Shown: one piece after another, positions 53,848 to 64,000 of the stretch | How positions within the stretch are numbered: the stretch's first letter is position 1 | How the letters are laid out: every line of letters starts with the position of its first letter | Source of the DNA: Ditylenchus dipsaci | Lineage: Eukaryota; Nematoda; Chromadorea; Rhabditida; Anguinidae | DNA: 64,000 bases | Reading direction: 5' to 3' | Assembly: GCA_004194705.1 (NCBI GenBank) | Contig: SADC01001382.1 | Coordinates: forward strand, 491,803 to 555,802 | Translations under genes and position numbers: made by a program | Notes under the pieces: generated by a model | Database searches by the model: none | What the model saw: only the letters and a program-made list of their open reading frames with translations | What the model was told of the DNA's origin: nothing

Positions 53848-54491
53848 CATATTTTTGGCCAAATTTTGGCCAAAAAACTCAAAAAAATTGTTTCTCCTAA
53901 ACAATTTTTCGACCCAAAATTTCACGCTGAGTACGAATCTGACATCAGAAATGTATTATTTTTCCATATTTCGTTAAAACTCTTTCTCGAATGATTTTTT
54001 CAAATTTTCTTTATTTCATCAAATAACATCAGCCAAAATGCACATATCAAGCAATCCAATATTCCTACTATTCCGGTCATTGTCTTTGGTGGAACTCGTG
54101 AAGCATTTCGTGCAAAGGCCCACTTTACATTTTGAGCACATCTTTCTTGCGCGTCCGTCACACAGAGCGCATCGTGGTCTCGAATCCGTGTCTACCAACC
54201 AATGATTGAGTCATCATCTTGGCTGTCCAACGAAAGTCGATTTATGTAGATGCTCAAAAGGTCTAGATCTGGCTCCCAGCTTTCCTCATAATTTTCTTCA
54301 GCGCCTGAGTCGTTCATCTAGAAACTGTTTATAGCGAGAGGCGATAGTCGGCGCCTAACAACATCTGCTTACATAAAAATAACAATCAAATCATGTTTAT
54401 GGGAAAAAAAATTTCCACAAAATTTTAAAAAAATCCATAGGGAGGACCAAGGCAATTTTTGGTACCCTGTAGGTACCAGTACGCAAAAACG
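53848..54491 (-). mobile_element. piggyBac deletion derivative
   Basis: TTAA flanks (53844-53847 and 54492-54495). The minus strand retains the start of the transposase (MNDSGAEENYEESWEPDLDL, from 54317) and, in another frame, the C-terminal Cys-rich domain (RPRCALCDGRARKMCSKC, then GLCTKCF), which matches the piggyBac zinc-binding tail. The whole DDD catalytic core is missing. TTTTGGCC words near the left end resemble those in 41834-42747. Confidence 0.75.
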
Positions 54492-54649
54492 GGTTAATGT
54501 AAATGTAAGTGTTAATGTAAATGTAAGGGGTGTTCACAATACCAAAAACATTTACACTTACATTTACAATTATGATAGAGCCATTAAAAAAGGGCGATAA
54601 ATTGCATCCAAAGTTCAAAGCGAGATTTTTAAGGATAAATCTGAAAAGT

Positions 54650-55830
54650 GCCACCCTGTAGCTGAAAAGTGCCACCCTTTGTTGAAATGTGCCACCTTTT
54701 GTTGAAATATGCCACCTTTTGGCTGGAACGTGCCACCTTTGGTTGGAATATGCCACCTTTTGGCTGAAAAGTACCACCTTTTCTTTAAATGTTTAAATTC
54801 AAGCAGCAGTAGATCAATAGGCCTGCGTTCCGGGGATGGTACGATGGTTTTGTGCCGCTGATATCAACCAACAATGCATTGGAGCACCACAATCTGGATA
54901 TCAAGGAGAACTACACATTTTGCGAGAGGGTCTCAGTGCCATCGTTTTTCCTTAAAGTTGCCACTATGCTGAATGAATGAAGTTTGGATCTGATGGAGAC
55001 ACCGGCAAGAATTCAATAGTTATTTTCTCGATTGACGTCCATATTTAGCCTTTGACTTACCCATTACCAACCATGGACGAATACAAACCTGCTTGGAAGT
55101 ACAAGGAGTTAAGTCCGGAAATCACGGATGAGCCTATAGGAGGAAAGCGAAGGAAGGGAAGAAAGCGGAAGGCAAGAGAAGGTGGAGCGCTAGTTATTGA
55201 TAAGTAAAGAAAATTTTGTTCTCGTTCGAAATGGTTTCCTCGTTGTTACTTCGGTGTGATGGAATGAAATAAAGACTTTCATTTGCAGATAATTAAGATG
55301 GAGCTGTAGTGGAATAATTAGTTAGAATAACAGTATAGTATGAGAATCGAAAAGTAGGTGAGCGTAATAGCATTGTGGCGTAGTAGGTGTAGAGTACATT
55401 AAATAAGGTGGCACTTTTCAACCGAAGATGGTACTTTTGAACCAAACTCGGCACTTTTCAACCAAAGGTGGTACTTTTCAGCCAAAAGGTGGCACATTCC
55501 AACCAAAAGGGGCACATTCCAGCCAAAAGGTGGCATATTTCAACAAAAGGTGGCACATTTTAACAAAGGGTGGCACTTTTCAACAAAAGGTGGCACATTC
55601 CAACCAAAAGGTGGCATATTTCAACAAAGGTGGCACATTTCAACAAAGGGTGGCACATTTTAACAAAGGGTGGCACTTTTCAACAAAAGGTGGCACTTTT
55701 CAGCCAAAAGGTAGCACATTCCAGCCAAAAGGTGGCGCATTTCAGCTTTATTGACCAAAATTCAAAAAAGGTGGCACTTTTCAGCTACAGGGTGGCACTT
55801 TTCAGCCAAAAGGTGGCACATTTTATCCTC
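54650..55830. mobile_element. Foldback element with AAGGTGGCACATTCC arrays
   Basis: About seven inverted units (GTGCCACCTTTTGTTGAAA) at 54650-54785 and more than twenty direct units (AAAGGTGGCACATTTCAAC) at 55395-55830. The outermost GAAAAGTGCCACCCTGTAGC is repeated in complement at 55775-55800. The arrays are unequal in length. The core (54790-55390) holds a short ORF. The 108-118 aa ORFs in the right array are translations of the repeat. Confidence 0.8.
55072..55206 (+). CDS. Short basic ORF in the foldback core, unrecognised
   Basis: 44 residues: MDEYKPAWKYKELSPEITDE, then a basic run GGKRRKGRKRKAREGG and stop. It is the only uninterrupted frame of note between the two arrays. The basic tract could be a nuclear signal, possibly the N-terminus of a lost transposase; this is speculative. 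Confidence 0.3.
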
Positions 55831-55839
55831 GTCCGATTT

Positions 55840-56565
55840 TTAATAAATCACACTAGATCCGTACTCCGAATTCGCTCGACTTTAGCGACATTTTTACTTT
55901 CTTTTATTAGTTATCAATTTTATTAATAGCTATTTGAAGCCCTGTTCTTAAGCTACATAACGACACAAACTGTAGAGTTTTCGAATGAATAGCAAAAAGT
56001 TATGGTTTTTTTAATAAAGAGCTCGAAAAATGGTGCTCTTGTTATGGACGAAGCCCGACACAACATAATTTTTGTGTCAATTAGTTTTAAAATGTCTATT
56101 ATAATGACCCGATTTTGTGGCTCGCCCACATAGAACGTTGGAAGCCGGTAGGCCTATTCTAAATTTTTTATTGCCCAAGTATCAGATTTTTTTTTAGGAA
56201 AAAGATCCTGATAATAAATTAAGGTCTCTATTTAACGCGACTCCGAAAAGTTCTCTCCCGCTTTCCCGTTCGATATTTTTTTTCCACAGATTTCGAAATT
56301 TTTTCCCAGTTATATTTGATTGAGTAGTTCGAAAATTTTGAAAAATTCCGATTTCGCCAGTTGGTTATGTAAATAGATACAGTATTGTCGAGAATACATG
56401 CAGGTTTCCATTTAGCGCCATCTTTTTTTTCAAAAATAGGTGACTAAATTGAGACTCACGCGTCTTTTCGACAAAAGTAGACTTCAAAAATAAAAAAGAT
56501 TTGGGATCCCGAAAAGGGACTTTTCAAGAAGGGCAGATCTCAACCCTGCTTTTACCTAATGTATA
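55840..56565. other. AT-rich region, no gene seen
   Basis: No bounded repeat. GGTCTCTATTTAACGCGACTCC and TTTCCATTTAGCGCCATC near 56222 and 56405 look like related element ends, but no partner could be matched. Confidence 0.35.
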
Positions 56566-56609
56566 TTATTAAAAAAAAAATAATAAAAAGATCAAAAAAT
56601 GGCAGACTA

Positions 56610-57060
56610 ACCTGCTAGATAGATAATCATCGAAGTGTTCTGGCAAGCAAGTGTCACTTTTGTTGATAGGCTTGCTGCTACATATTTTGGCATTCAATTT
56701 TAGACTATTGCTAGTCGAACTGTCCTCATTATGAGAGTATTTTCCAAACAACTCGTTGAAGTAGAGAGCTTCTAGTAAGGAGTATGGCTGCTGACTGCAA
56801 TTTTTGTTTGCAGAAATTGAGATAGAAGTGTCGCTAACATTGGAAGTGGATGAAGTATGGCTTGGAAAGAGTTTCTGGACAAAGACATCCCATTGCATGC
56901 ATCCAGTTGAGAACTAGTTTGTGCTTTTTCAGAAAACTTATCAGAATCTGTGAACTGTAGGGATGAAGGCAATGCATGAGATTCTATGGAATTGTTGCTT
57001 TTGGAGTTGGGAAAAGAGGGAGGCAATTTTTCAGCAGCCAACAGGCTTTCCGAGTCGATT
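56610..57060 (-). pseudogene. Ser-rich exon, frame interrupted; possible HLCS N-terminal exon
   Basis: The upstream half reads PNSKSNNSIESHALPSSLQF and the downstream half HTSSTSNVSDTSISISANKN to HFDDYLSSR before a GTTAGT donor. The two halves are in different frames, with the switch near 56880-56900. The low-complexity Ser-rich composition gives no function. The position on the minus strand upstream of HLCS suggests its variable N-terminus. Confidence 0.3.
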
Positions 57061-57816
57061 GCTATAAAAACTTCTTGTATGAGAAAATTGACTAGACTTT
57101 AATATAACTTGTGTGTGTAGTGTGTAGTTTTTTTGAATGCCTTGGTCCCCCAAGTTGGTCTTTAGGGTAGCGAGCAATTTCAATTAAGAGATGACACAGT
57201 ACGCAAGTGAAAATGGAACCACGTTTTTGATTGAAAATGTATGGCCCAACATTAGTCCCAGCAATCTTTAGCCTTATCCGGATCTTTCGCAATTTTCATC
57301 TGCGCAATATGCATTAGCGCAATTTAATTTTGGCGTTTGCTTTGCGCAATGTAGATTAGCGCAATTTGAAATTGCGCAATCGTTTGCTTTTTTTCTAAAG
57401 ATGCCTAATAAAATTTTGAGGAAATTAGGAAACCAAGCCACAACCACCTGAATTTTGGCCAAAAGCCTATGATGGTCAATTTATTTTGGCTTAAATTCTG
57501 TTTATTTTGCTTGTTGTCTTGTGAGTTTTTGCACTAGTTCTGCTTATTTTTCACGCTTAGCATTTTGGTATATTGCACTCTCAATTTTCTTCAGAAAGTC
57601 AGCCAGGAACATGCCAAATCAGGTATCCTTCAAACTTCAATACCATGAAAACTGTTGCTTTTAACTTTAGCTGCAGTCCGGAGATAAGTGATTTCTGCTT
57701 ATCTGAAGATTTTCGACTTTCCCTAAAATGGTCATTTATTTAAAAATTTTCAATATATACTCAGAGCAAATTGTATTATTGTTCCCTTAATTTTTAGTAA
57801 ATACTGATACACCCAC

Positions 57817-58420
57817 AATATAGCTCTTCCACAACAGCTGAATCCTTGAACAAAGCTTTCTCGGACCAGTTGAAAACAATGTTTTGGAAATTGTTGAAGC
57901 TGGTCTCATACAAAAACAGTAAAGAATTATTGTGGTGCTGAGCAATTGAACGAGCCGAATCATCTATCTAGAAGGTTTCAAATAAATTATAATTAAATTC
58001 GGAGAAAGACAAGTAAAATTACAAATTGTCTAAGTCCATGCCACTCAGCACTTATAAACTCTTTGTCAGACACTTGTACAATGAAGAATATGTGTTCACA
58101 CTGATCAAAAACGGTGATGCTTGAGTGGAAATTCCACTCGCGTTTTTGAATGATTATCTAAGCATTGCATAGTACTAAAACAAAGCTGTGCTTATTGTTC
58201 TAACTCTTACTTTTCCACATTTGACCAGCACTTCTTCGTTTTCGTTTCTGTATATCACCTCTTCGTTCACATCCCAAGACGAGAGTGAATCGCTCTGGCT
58301 TATCGATGGCGCACTAGGAGCTTTGTACAAGGTGCATTTAGAAGAACAAACTCTGCAAATCAATGTCTTCCTTTTGATCAACGAAATGAGAAGCCAAATA
58401 AAAACCGTTTTATTTGCACT
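57817..58420 (-). CDS. Three linked exons of an upstream minus-strand gene part (possible HLCS 5' end)
   Basis: Exons about 58420-58211 (TVFIWLLISLIKRKTLICRV, then CSSKCTLYKAPSAPSISQSD), 58157-58023 (IIIQKREWNFHSSITVFDQC; FISAEWHGLRQF) and 57967-57817 (IDDSARSIAQHHNNSLLFLY; FNWSEKALFKDSAVVEELY) join with matching phases (0, 0, then 1). The first carries a hydrophobic segment. I do not recognise the domain. Long HLCS isoforms have extended N-termini, so collinearity makes HLCS the best guess, but a separate gene is possible. Confidence 0.5.
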
Positions 58421-58499
58421 TGCTGAAATATATGAGCATTTCTCCGGCGACAGATTAGTGTTAACGAATTATCAACAGAGGCATAAAAAAATTTGAGTA

Positions 58500-59325
58500 G
58501 AACATATTGAAGTCGCCTACAAAACTTTCAGGGTGACTTAGACCTTAAAAACTTGAAAACAATGGTAATTACCTATGTCGGGCATAGCTTACACCAGTCA
58601 AAATAAGTGACCATGCAAGAAACATTCACAATGCTTATAATTGCACAAAAGTATTCGAAGCAAATTTGAGACATTGAAATTGGCGATCCCATACTAATAG
58701 AATAAATTTGGTAGCATCAAGCATTTAACTAAATAGTGATCGTTTAATTTTCTAATTTTATCTATATTTACGATATATCGAATTTTTAAATAAAAATACA
58801 TGAAATGATAATTGCGGCAATTCAAACCAGAGCATGTGCTCAGAGCGAGCCCACTCTCTAATAATGCACCAGCTAAGAATTTGGTCAAAAATAGTTCGCC
58901 GTGACGAGCAATAAACCCTGTTTTCGCCTCAACTATTTTCTTTGAAATTTTTAGGGTTTAGGGTTGAAACCATGAATATAAATAAATTGTCATTTTGTCA
59001 ATGACAATTCCTTACTAAAACTAGTTGATAGAAGGGGAATAAGGGTAAAATTTGGAGGAGAAGAAATTTTAAAGGGAGGGTGAAAGCTGTTAAGGAGATA
59101 GTCTCGAAGCAAAAGGATTTATCCGAGTTTTGTGTCTTTCTAATGGGGTTTCAGGGCCATATTTTGTCGAAAAATCGGTGTTGCAATATCAGACAAACTT
59201 GTGCAGAATTGAAAGTTGGATTAGTATTATCAATATTAGAATTTCAAAATTCCATAAAAAACACCCTAAAAATTTAAATGCAATGAAGACTGATCAACTA
59301 TTTTTGATGGTTTTGTTTCTAGACA
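58500..59325. other. No gene assigned
   Basis: AT-rich DNA upstream of the last minus-strand exons. Short ORFs on both strands have no recognisable content. Confidence 0.3.
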
Positions 59326-59333
59326 GGGTTGGC

Positions 59334-59412
59334 AAAATGTGGCCGAAAGGCCACAAAGTCGGCCACATTTGGCCTGTTTTTGTGGCTGATCGGCCACATT
59401 TCTCCAACCCTG
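59334..59412. mobile_element. 79-bp hAT-like micro-element with GTGGCCGAAAGG words
   Basis: Ends CAGGGTTGG and CCAACCCTG are inverted. The 8-bp flanks TTTCTAGA and GTCCTAGA match at 6 of 8. The whole interior consists of GTGGCC/GGCCAC words (AATGTGGCCGAAAGGCCACA). Confidence 0.7.
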
Positions 59413-59549
59413 GTCCTAGAGGCTTCTCTGAAGCCTCAGGTTTGATAACTTTTCACATGTTTTTACAAAATGTATCATAATTAGTTATTGCATGCCCTAT
59501 CGGAATACCTACCCACCCTGTCATGGTATCTACCCAGTAGGGTTGCAGC

Positions 59550-59676
59550 CAGGGTGGTATACTCGACGATTACCTCAGCCATCAGCCTCAGGCGGATGAG
59601 TTGGGAAAATATTCCTCAGCCGTCAGCCAGGTCAAAAATTTTACCTCAGCCTCAGCCGACTGAGGATATCACCCTG
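59550..59676. mobile_element. 127-bp hAT-like micro-element with CCTCAGCC words
   Basis: Ends CAGGGTGGTAT and ATATCACCCTG are inverted. A perfect 8-bp duplication, GTTGCAGC, is at 59542-59549 and 59677-59684. The interior is words of CCTCAGCC/CATCAGCCTCAGG. Confidence 0.85.
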
Positions 59677-59821
59677 GTTGCAGCCAATATCTGATATCTG
59701 GCTGTAGTTTTTTGTTTAAAAAGTCAGCTACATGACGGCAACCAGACAAAGCAACATCAAAACTATTTTGTCGCGCGACAATGCAACAAAAATGTTGCAT
59801 TGTCGCAAAATACCAAAAAAT

Positions 59822-60252
<431 letters not shown>

Positions 60253-60254
60253 TA

Positions 60255-61365
60255 TATATCTAATAAATATACATAATAAGCATATACTACTGATATTACG
60301 GTTCATTGGTATACATATCAATATAGATCTACAGGTCAATCGTCTAACAGGTCATCGATCTACAATTAATTTAAACTGATTTTGGTGTTTTAAATGTCTA
60401 TTGCACCTGGATTGACCGGCTGATTGACCAGCTGATATTATTGATGTACTACCTGTTACTACACAATCAGTCGTTTTATACTAGCCGAACGCGGTACTAA
60501 TATCCTTTAGGCGTACAGTATCCTCATATGGTGTTCGCAATTTTGGATTTAGCTGAAGTAGTTAAAAATCATTGTACCTATCCAGAATCGTGTTCTAAAC
60601 ACGGTTCGATAATTCTAAAACAGCAATTTGACTTGCAGGAAGCCCCGTTTCGGAGTATCTTCATACACCGTAGGGTATTCAGTTAGTACTCAGGTTTTTA
60701 TACCTATGAAGGCACTCAGATGTAATATAAAGGCCGTCCTAGGTGCGTGTACTCAGGTGGAAGTGAATTAGTAGTAGTACCGAATGCTCAGGTGGTTAGG
60801 TGGATCTACATCTACATTCCTGAAAGGCAGGTTATAATAAGGAAGTTAACCTCTTGAGTCTACTCAACTAATTTCTCAATAAACATCACAGTCGGTACTC
60901 GAGTACGAGTGGTGAATATTGATGTCCACCCAGGGCGAAAGGCTATACTATAGAATGCCCCCCCCCAGCTAGCGCAAAATTTACTTTTCCTGAAGGGGAA
61001 GGACCCGTCTCATATTGATTCTCGTGCTCTGAAAAGGCATGGAAGCAGTTTGCTTTCTGAAAAAATCGGAAAAAAAATTTTTCGATTTGCCTTGATCCTC
61101 CAAGGTAAAAAATTTAGAAGAATCCAAAAAAAATATTTTTTCGAATTCCCGCCATTTTTTGTATTGGGAGGGAAAGGGACAGGGTTGACAGGGCGTGGCT
61201 TTTTCGGCCAAAAAAAGGCTGCACCCTTTTTGCAGAATTTTCATAAAATGACACATTGCTTCGAATTTTCAAATTGTAATATACGTTTTCAAGACTTCAA
61301 TAAAAGGGAAAGGAAGATGTCTTTCAACCGGTATCTAGAAACATCAGATGCGCTCATAAAATACT
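60255..61365. other. No gene seen
   Basis: Unique-looking AT-rich sequence with GATTGACC/AGCTGATTGACC words at 60410-60440 and a C9 run at 60961. The overlapping ORFs at 60981-61475 lie on both strands and contain no domain. Confidence 0.35.
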
Positions 61366-61368
61366 ACA

Positions 61369-62237
61369 GGGTGTCCCAAAAAAAAATCCCTACCCTTCTA
61401 GGAACCCGTAGGACCATTTTTAATTTCAATTTTTTGTGCACGATATATCATCTTGTAGCCCTGAAAATTCTCTAGCGAATGATATATAAACATTCACTAA
61501 GTGACATGGTAAAGTGGATGAATAAACAGAACAAATTAAAAAACCAGATTTTCAATCCCGGATTTTTTGTTTTTGTTGACTTAAAAAGTTATTGACGTAT
61601 TTTCAGGTCGAATATTAATATCAAAATTTATCTTGCAAAATATTTCAAACGCATAATTTTGTAGCCCTTTCTTTTCTCTTTCGATTGGTATATAAAATTT
61701 TCTGGATTATTTTCAAAAAGTCAGCATCCGACTCTTAACACAAATAAAGTCATTTCACAAAGTTTGACAAGCACTTTTGTCACCTTAACTGATCGAAATT
61801 TTGCTTGAGTGCTTTGCGCTGAAATTTTTTTTTCATGTATGTTATAGCGCTGATCAAAAGCTACAAAAATTTTTTACAGAATTTTTTGGTAATTTAAATG
61901 TTGAGATATTAGTCTCACGAAACAGCAAATCCATTTAAAAACGACTGAAATTCGAAAAAATGTAGAAAAATTGATTTTTGAATATTTGTGGCTTTTTTCA
62001 AAAAGCCATAACTCAACATTTATATTCTCAAGAAATATTCTGCAAATTGGGGTTTTGCAGCGCTTGATCTGCGCTACGACATAGTGCACTAATGTCACAG
62101 CACATTAAACTTTTTCAAATTTTTCTGACCACGAGTCAATTTGACAAAACAGAAAATCCAGGGATTGAAAATCCGGTTTTTTTCATTTGTTCTGTCTATT
62201 AACCCACTATGCCATTGTCACTTAGTGAATGTTAATA
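61369..62237. mobile_element. Tc1-type end followed by an inverted-repeat element
   Basis: CAGGGTGTCCCAAAAAAAAA starts after TA at 61369. Within it, CATTCACTAAGTGACATGG at 61491 and ACTTAGTGAATG ending at 62231 begin inverted arms that include AAAAACCAGATTTTCAATCC. These define an element of about 745 bp without coding content. Confidence 0.6.
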
Positions 62238-62239
62238 TA

Positions 62240-62510
62240 GCACTAGCTTTTGCCCGCCCTACGGGTGGGTTTTATTTTCCGCTTATATTTTCGTGTCATT
62301 TTCTAATTTAATTTTCCTTGATTTTTCTGCATCGCTTTTTATTTACTTTCCGTCTATCTTTTCATTTTAACCGACTTTTAAATGCTTTTAAAAGTCAAGA
62401 AAGGCTCGGATTTCAACGGTTTAACCTTGATTCGGAGTTACATCACATACTTAATTGACTAAAACAAAAGGTGTTTGCGCACCCTACGGTCGGGTTGTAT
62501 ATTCCGATCC
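62240..62510. repeat. CCCGCCCTACGGGTGGG-type repeat, two copies
   Basis: AGCTTTTGCCCGCCCTACGG at 62247 and GCGCACCCTACGGTCGGG at 62476 are diverged copies of one block followed by TTTATTTTCCG/TGTATATTCCG. Similar short blocks sit at the ends of non-LTR or Helitron-type repeats in other invertebrates (recollection, unverified). Confidence 0.4.
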
Positions 62511-62739
62511 TTTTACGTAGATATCTTTATGAAACTATTTTATGAACAGATCATAGCTCCACTTATTGTGTAGGAACCATATAGTCTGTTTTCTCTGCTA
62601 ATTAATGAAAAGTGCTCGCTTTGTTTTTCTATAGAAAGATTGTTGAAAACGAAACAGAACATTTTTATGACACGAAATCAATAACCTGAAGATAACATTT
62701 GACGAGATTTATAAACTTGCTTGAAATGTTTTCTTTTTT

Positions 62740-62892
62740 ACAGCGCTTCTTTATCCGGACTTTGATATTCATCAATGTGCTTCAACAGACTTATTTGCTC
62801 TTCAGTAAGGCGAACATCCGTCCACGGCAAAAAGGTCCACTTCCCAATCCCACCACCAAGATAGCAGCAGCGACTGTTTTGCTTTCAGCCAT
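62740..62892 (-). CDS. Possible terminal exon of an unrecognised gene
   Basis: The minus strand reads WTFLPWTDVRLTEEQISLLK, then HIDEYQSPDKEAL and stop at about 62742. A second frame from the ATG at 62892 reads MAESKTVAAAILVVGLGSGP. The composition looks like coding sequence, but the two frames are not joined by an obvious intron. Confidence 0.3.
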
Positions 62893-63045
62893 TGCAAGAG
62901 GATGCTGAGGATCCGATTGAGATATAGCATTACAGATCTGAAGTTTCTGATATTATTGACACCCCAGTATTGAAAATCAGACCTCCGATACCTGATTCTC
63001 AAATTCCTTTGTCAGTTTTTCTAACAAAGCAAAGAGGACCAATCT

Positions 63046-63348
63046 TCAAGATCTTGCGACAGATTCTCTGACGCGTATCCTTTCGGAGGCACGCTGCAGT
63101 AATTGAACAAAGAAAAAACGAATCTTATGAAACCTGCTGTTGATGCTGTAGTATTTTCTGCTAAGTGCAGTTTTGGCGACCAGAAAGGGATTCTTTTTCA
63201 TCACGCTCGACGGATCTTCATGGCTTCGGTGTTCTGAGCACGCTGCAGTACCGTTTCTGCTACACTTTGATTTTTTGAGACTTCCGTGTTCGCTCCGAGT
63301 TAGATGCCGGTTGCTTTGGAATAACTTCACTACATCTACAAAAACCAA
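63046..63348 (-). other. ORF of uncertain status
   Basis: 100 residues, Arg/Ser/Lys-rich (NGTAACSEHRSHEDPSSVMK; FLVAKTALSRKYYSINSRF). No domain. It could be an exon of the same gene as 62740-62892. Confidence 0.25.
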
Positions 63349-63649
63349 ATAAATATTTCAGAATAGAGAAATGCTAATAAATTTACTATCAGAATCATTG
63401 TTTATAAGACTCATTTGTCTACCACCATGCAAGTCGAAAACCAATAGTTGATTCTAAGACAAAAAGGCCACCGCTCGGGTTCAATATAAGCTTAAAAAAA
63501 TTAATCATATCTTTAAAAACAGACAGCTTAATATTGACTTTCACCAACCAAATATTCATACAAAATGTAAGATGACTTTCTTCGTTACAGCAATTATCAA
63601 AAAAAAAAATAAAGTGTCCCTTAAAAATTTATTCATGTATCACAATATT

Positions 63650-64000
63650 TATTTAACAGAACTTATTTCTTCTACTTCTCTTAAGACACCAAAGAAGAGA
63701 GAAAGACTAACTAAAACGACTTATATTAAATCATAGAAGCGTAAAACAATTCCTGTACCATGATTGCCAACCACTCGGGTTTAGCACTCTGACTCTTCGG
63801 GACTTCTCTTGAGACACCACGAGAAAGAGAGAGACTGAACGAAAAAATTTATACTGAAGCATGAAACAGTTCCAGTACCATGATTCTGCGCCACTTCTCT
63901 TGAGAATTCAGAAGAGGAGAGAGATTAAACCGGAGAGATTTCTATATTGAATCATAGAAAGACATGAAACAGTTTCAGTACCATGATTGCCACCACTCGG
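63650..64000. repeat. Tandem repeat of about 115 bp, three copies, running off the window
   Basis: TTCTCTTGAGACACCA, GAGAGAGACT and CCAGTACCATGATTGCCA blocks recur at 63672-63775, 63802-63890 and 63893-63990. A diverged piece (CCACCGCTCGGGTTCAATAT) lies at 63468. Confidence 0.8.

Noticed and set aside
55428..55926. ORFs of 108 and 118 residues (GGTFQPKG repeats)
   Set aside because: Translation of the AAGGTGGCAC array; two overlapping frames are equally open.

Overview
The window is AT-rich nuclear DNA from a metazoan, most likely a small-bodied invertebrate. Its conserved genes are animal orthologues (ESCRT-III CHMP3/Vps24, holocarboxylase synthetase, a Failed-axon-connections-like protein, a PET117-like assembly factor) cut by canonical GT-AG introns mostly about 45-60 nt long, which resembles nematodes and some other compact-intron lineages. 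I cannot name the species. Most of the six-frame ORFs are chance readings of repeats; the real genes are chains of short exons, nearly all on the minus strand.

Layout: 0-3.1 kb is nested word-array repeats and a FLYWCH-like gene remnant. 3.5-4.6 kb is a six-exon gene with two RNase H1-type N-terminal (viroplasmin) domains. 4.8-7.4 kb is a foldback element built from inverted subrepeat arrays. 7.5-13.0 kb is nested DNA transposons, including a decayed Tc1 element with a TTAA element inside its terminal repeat. 14.0-30.0 kb is CHMP3, whose exons are separated by one intron of about 13.4 kb holding a decayed MULE, hAT-, pogo- and TTAA-type palindromic elements and a tandemly duplicated three-exon gene. 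30.6-32.0 kb is another foldback element carrying a second FLYWCH-like remnant. 32.3 kb is a tRNA-like gene. 32.9-35.2 kb holds the FAX-like and PET117-like genes. 41.0-47.5 kb is holocarboxylase synthetase, with candidate 5' exons scattered to 58.4 kb. 49.8-52.0 kb is an LTR retrotransposon with identical LTRs and no pol. 52.4-55.8 kb is a mariner-like remnant, a piggyBac deletion derivative and a third foldback element. 59.8-60.2 kb is a large TG/TATGTG/TA microsatellite, and the right edge is a tandem repeat of about 115 bp.

The most distinctive feature is a set of unrelated-looking short elements that begin TAGGGTTG or CAGGG, are flanked by 8-bp duplications (hAT-like), and whose bodies are arrays of a private short palindromic word, different in each element. 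With them are larger foldback elements whose ends are inverted tandem arrays of 11-25 bp words. Several are nested two or three deep inside introns of housekeeping genes.
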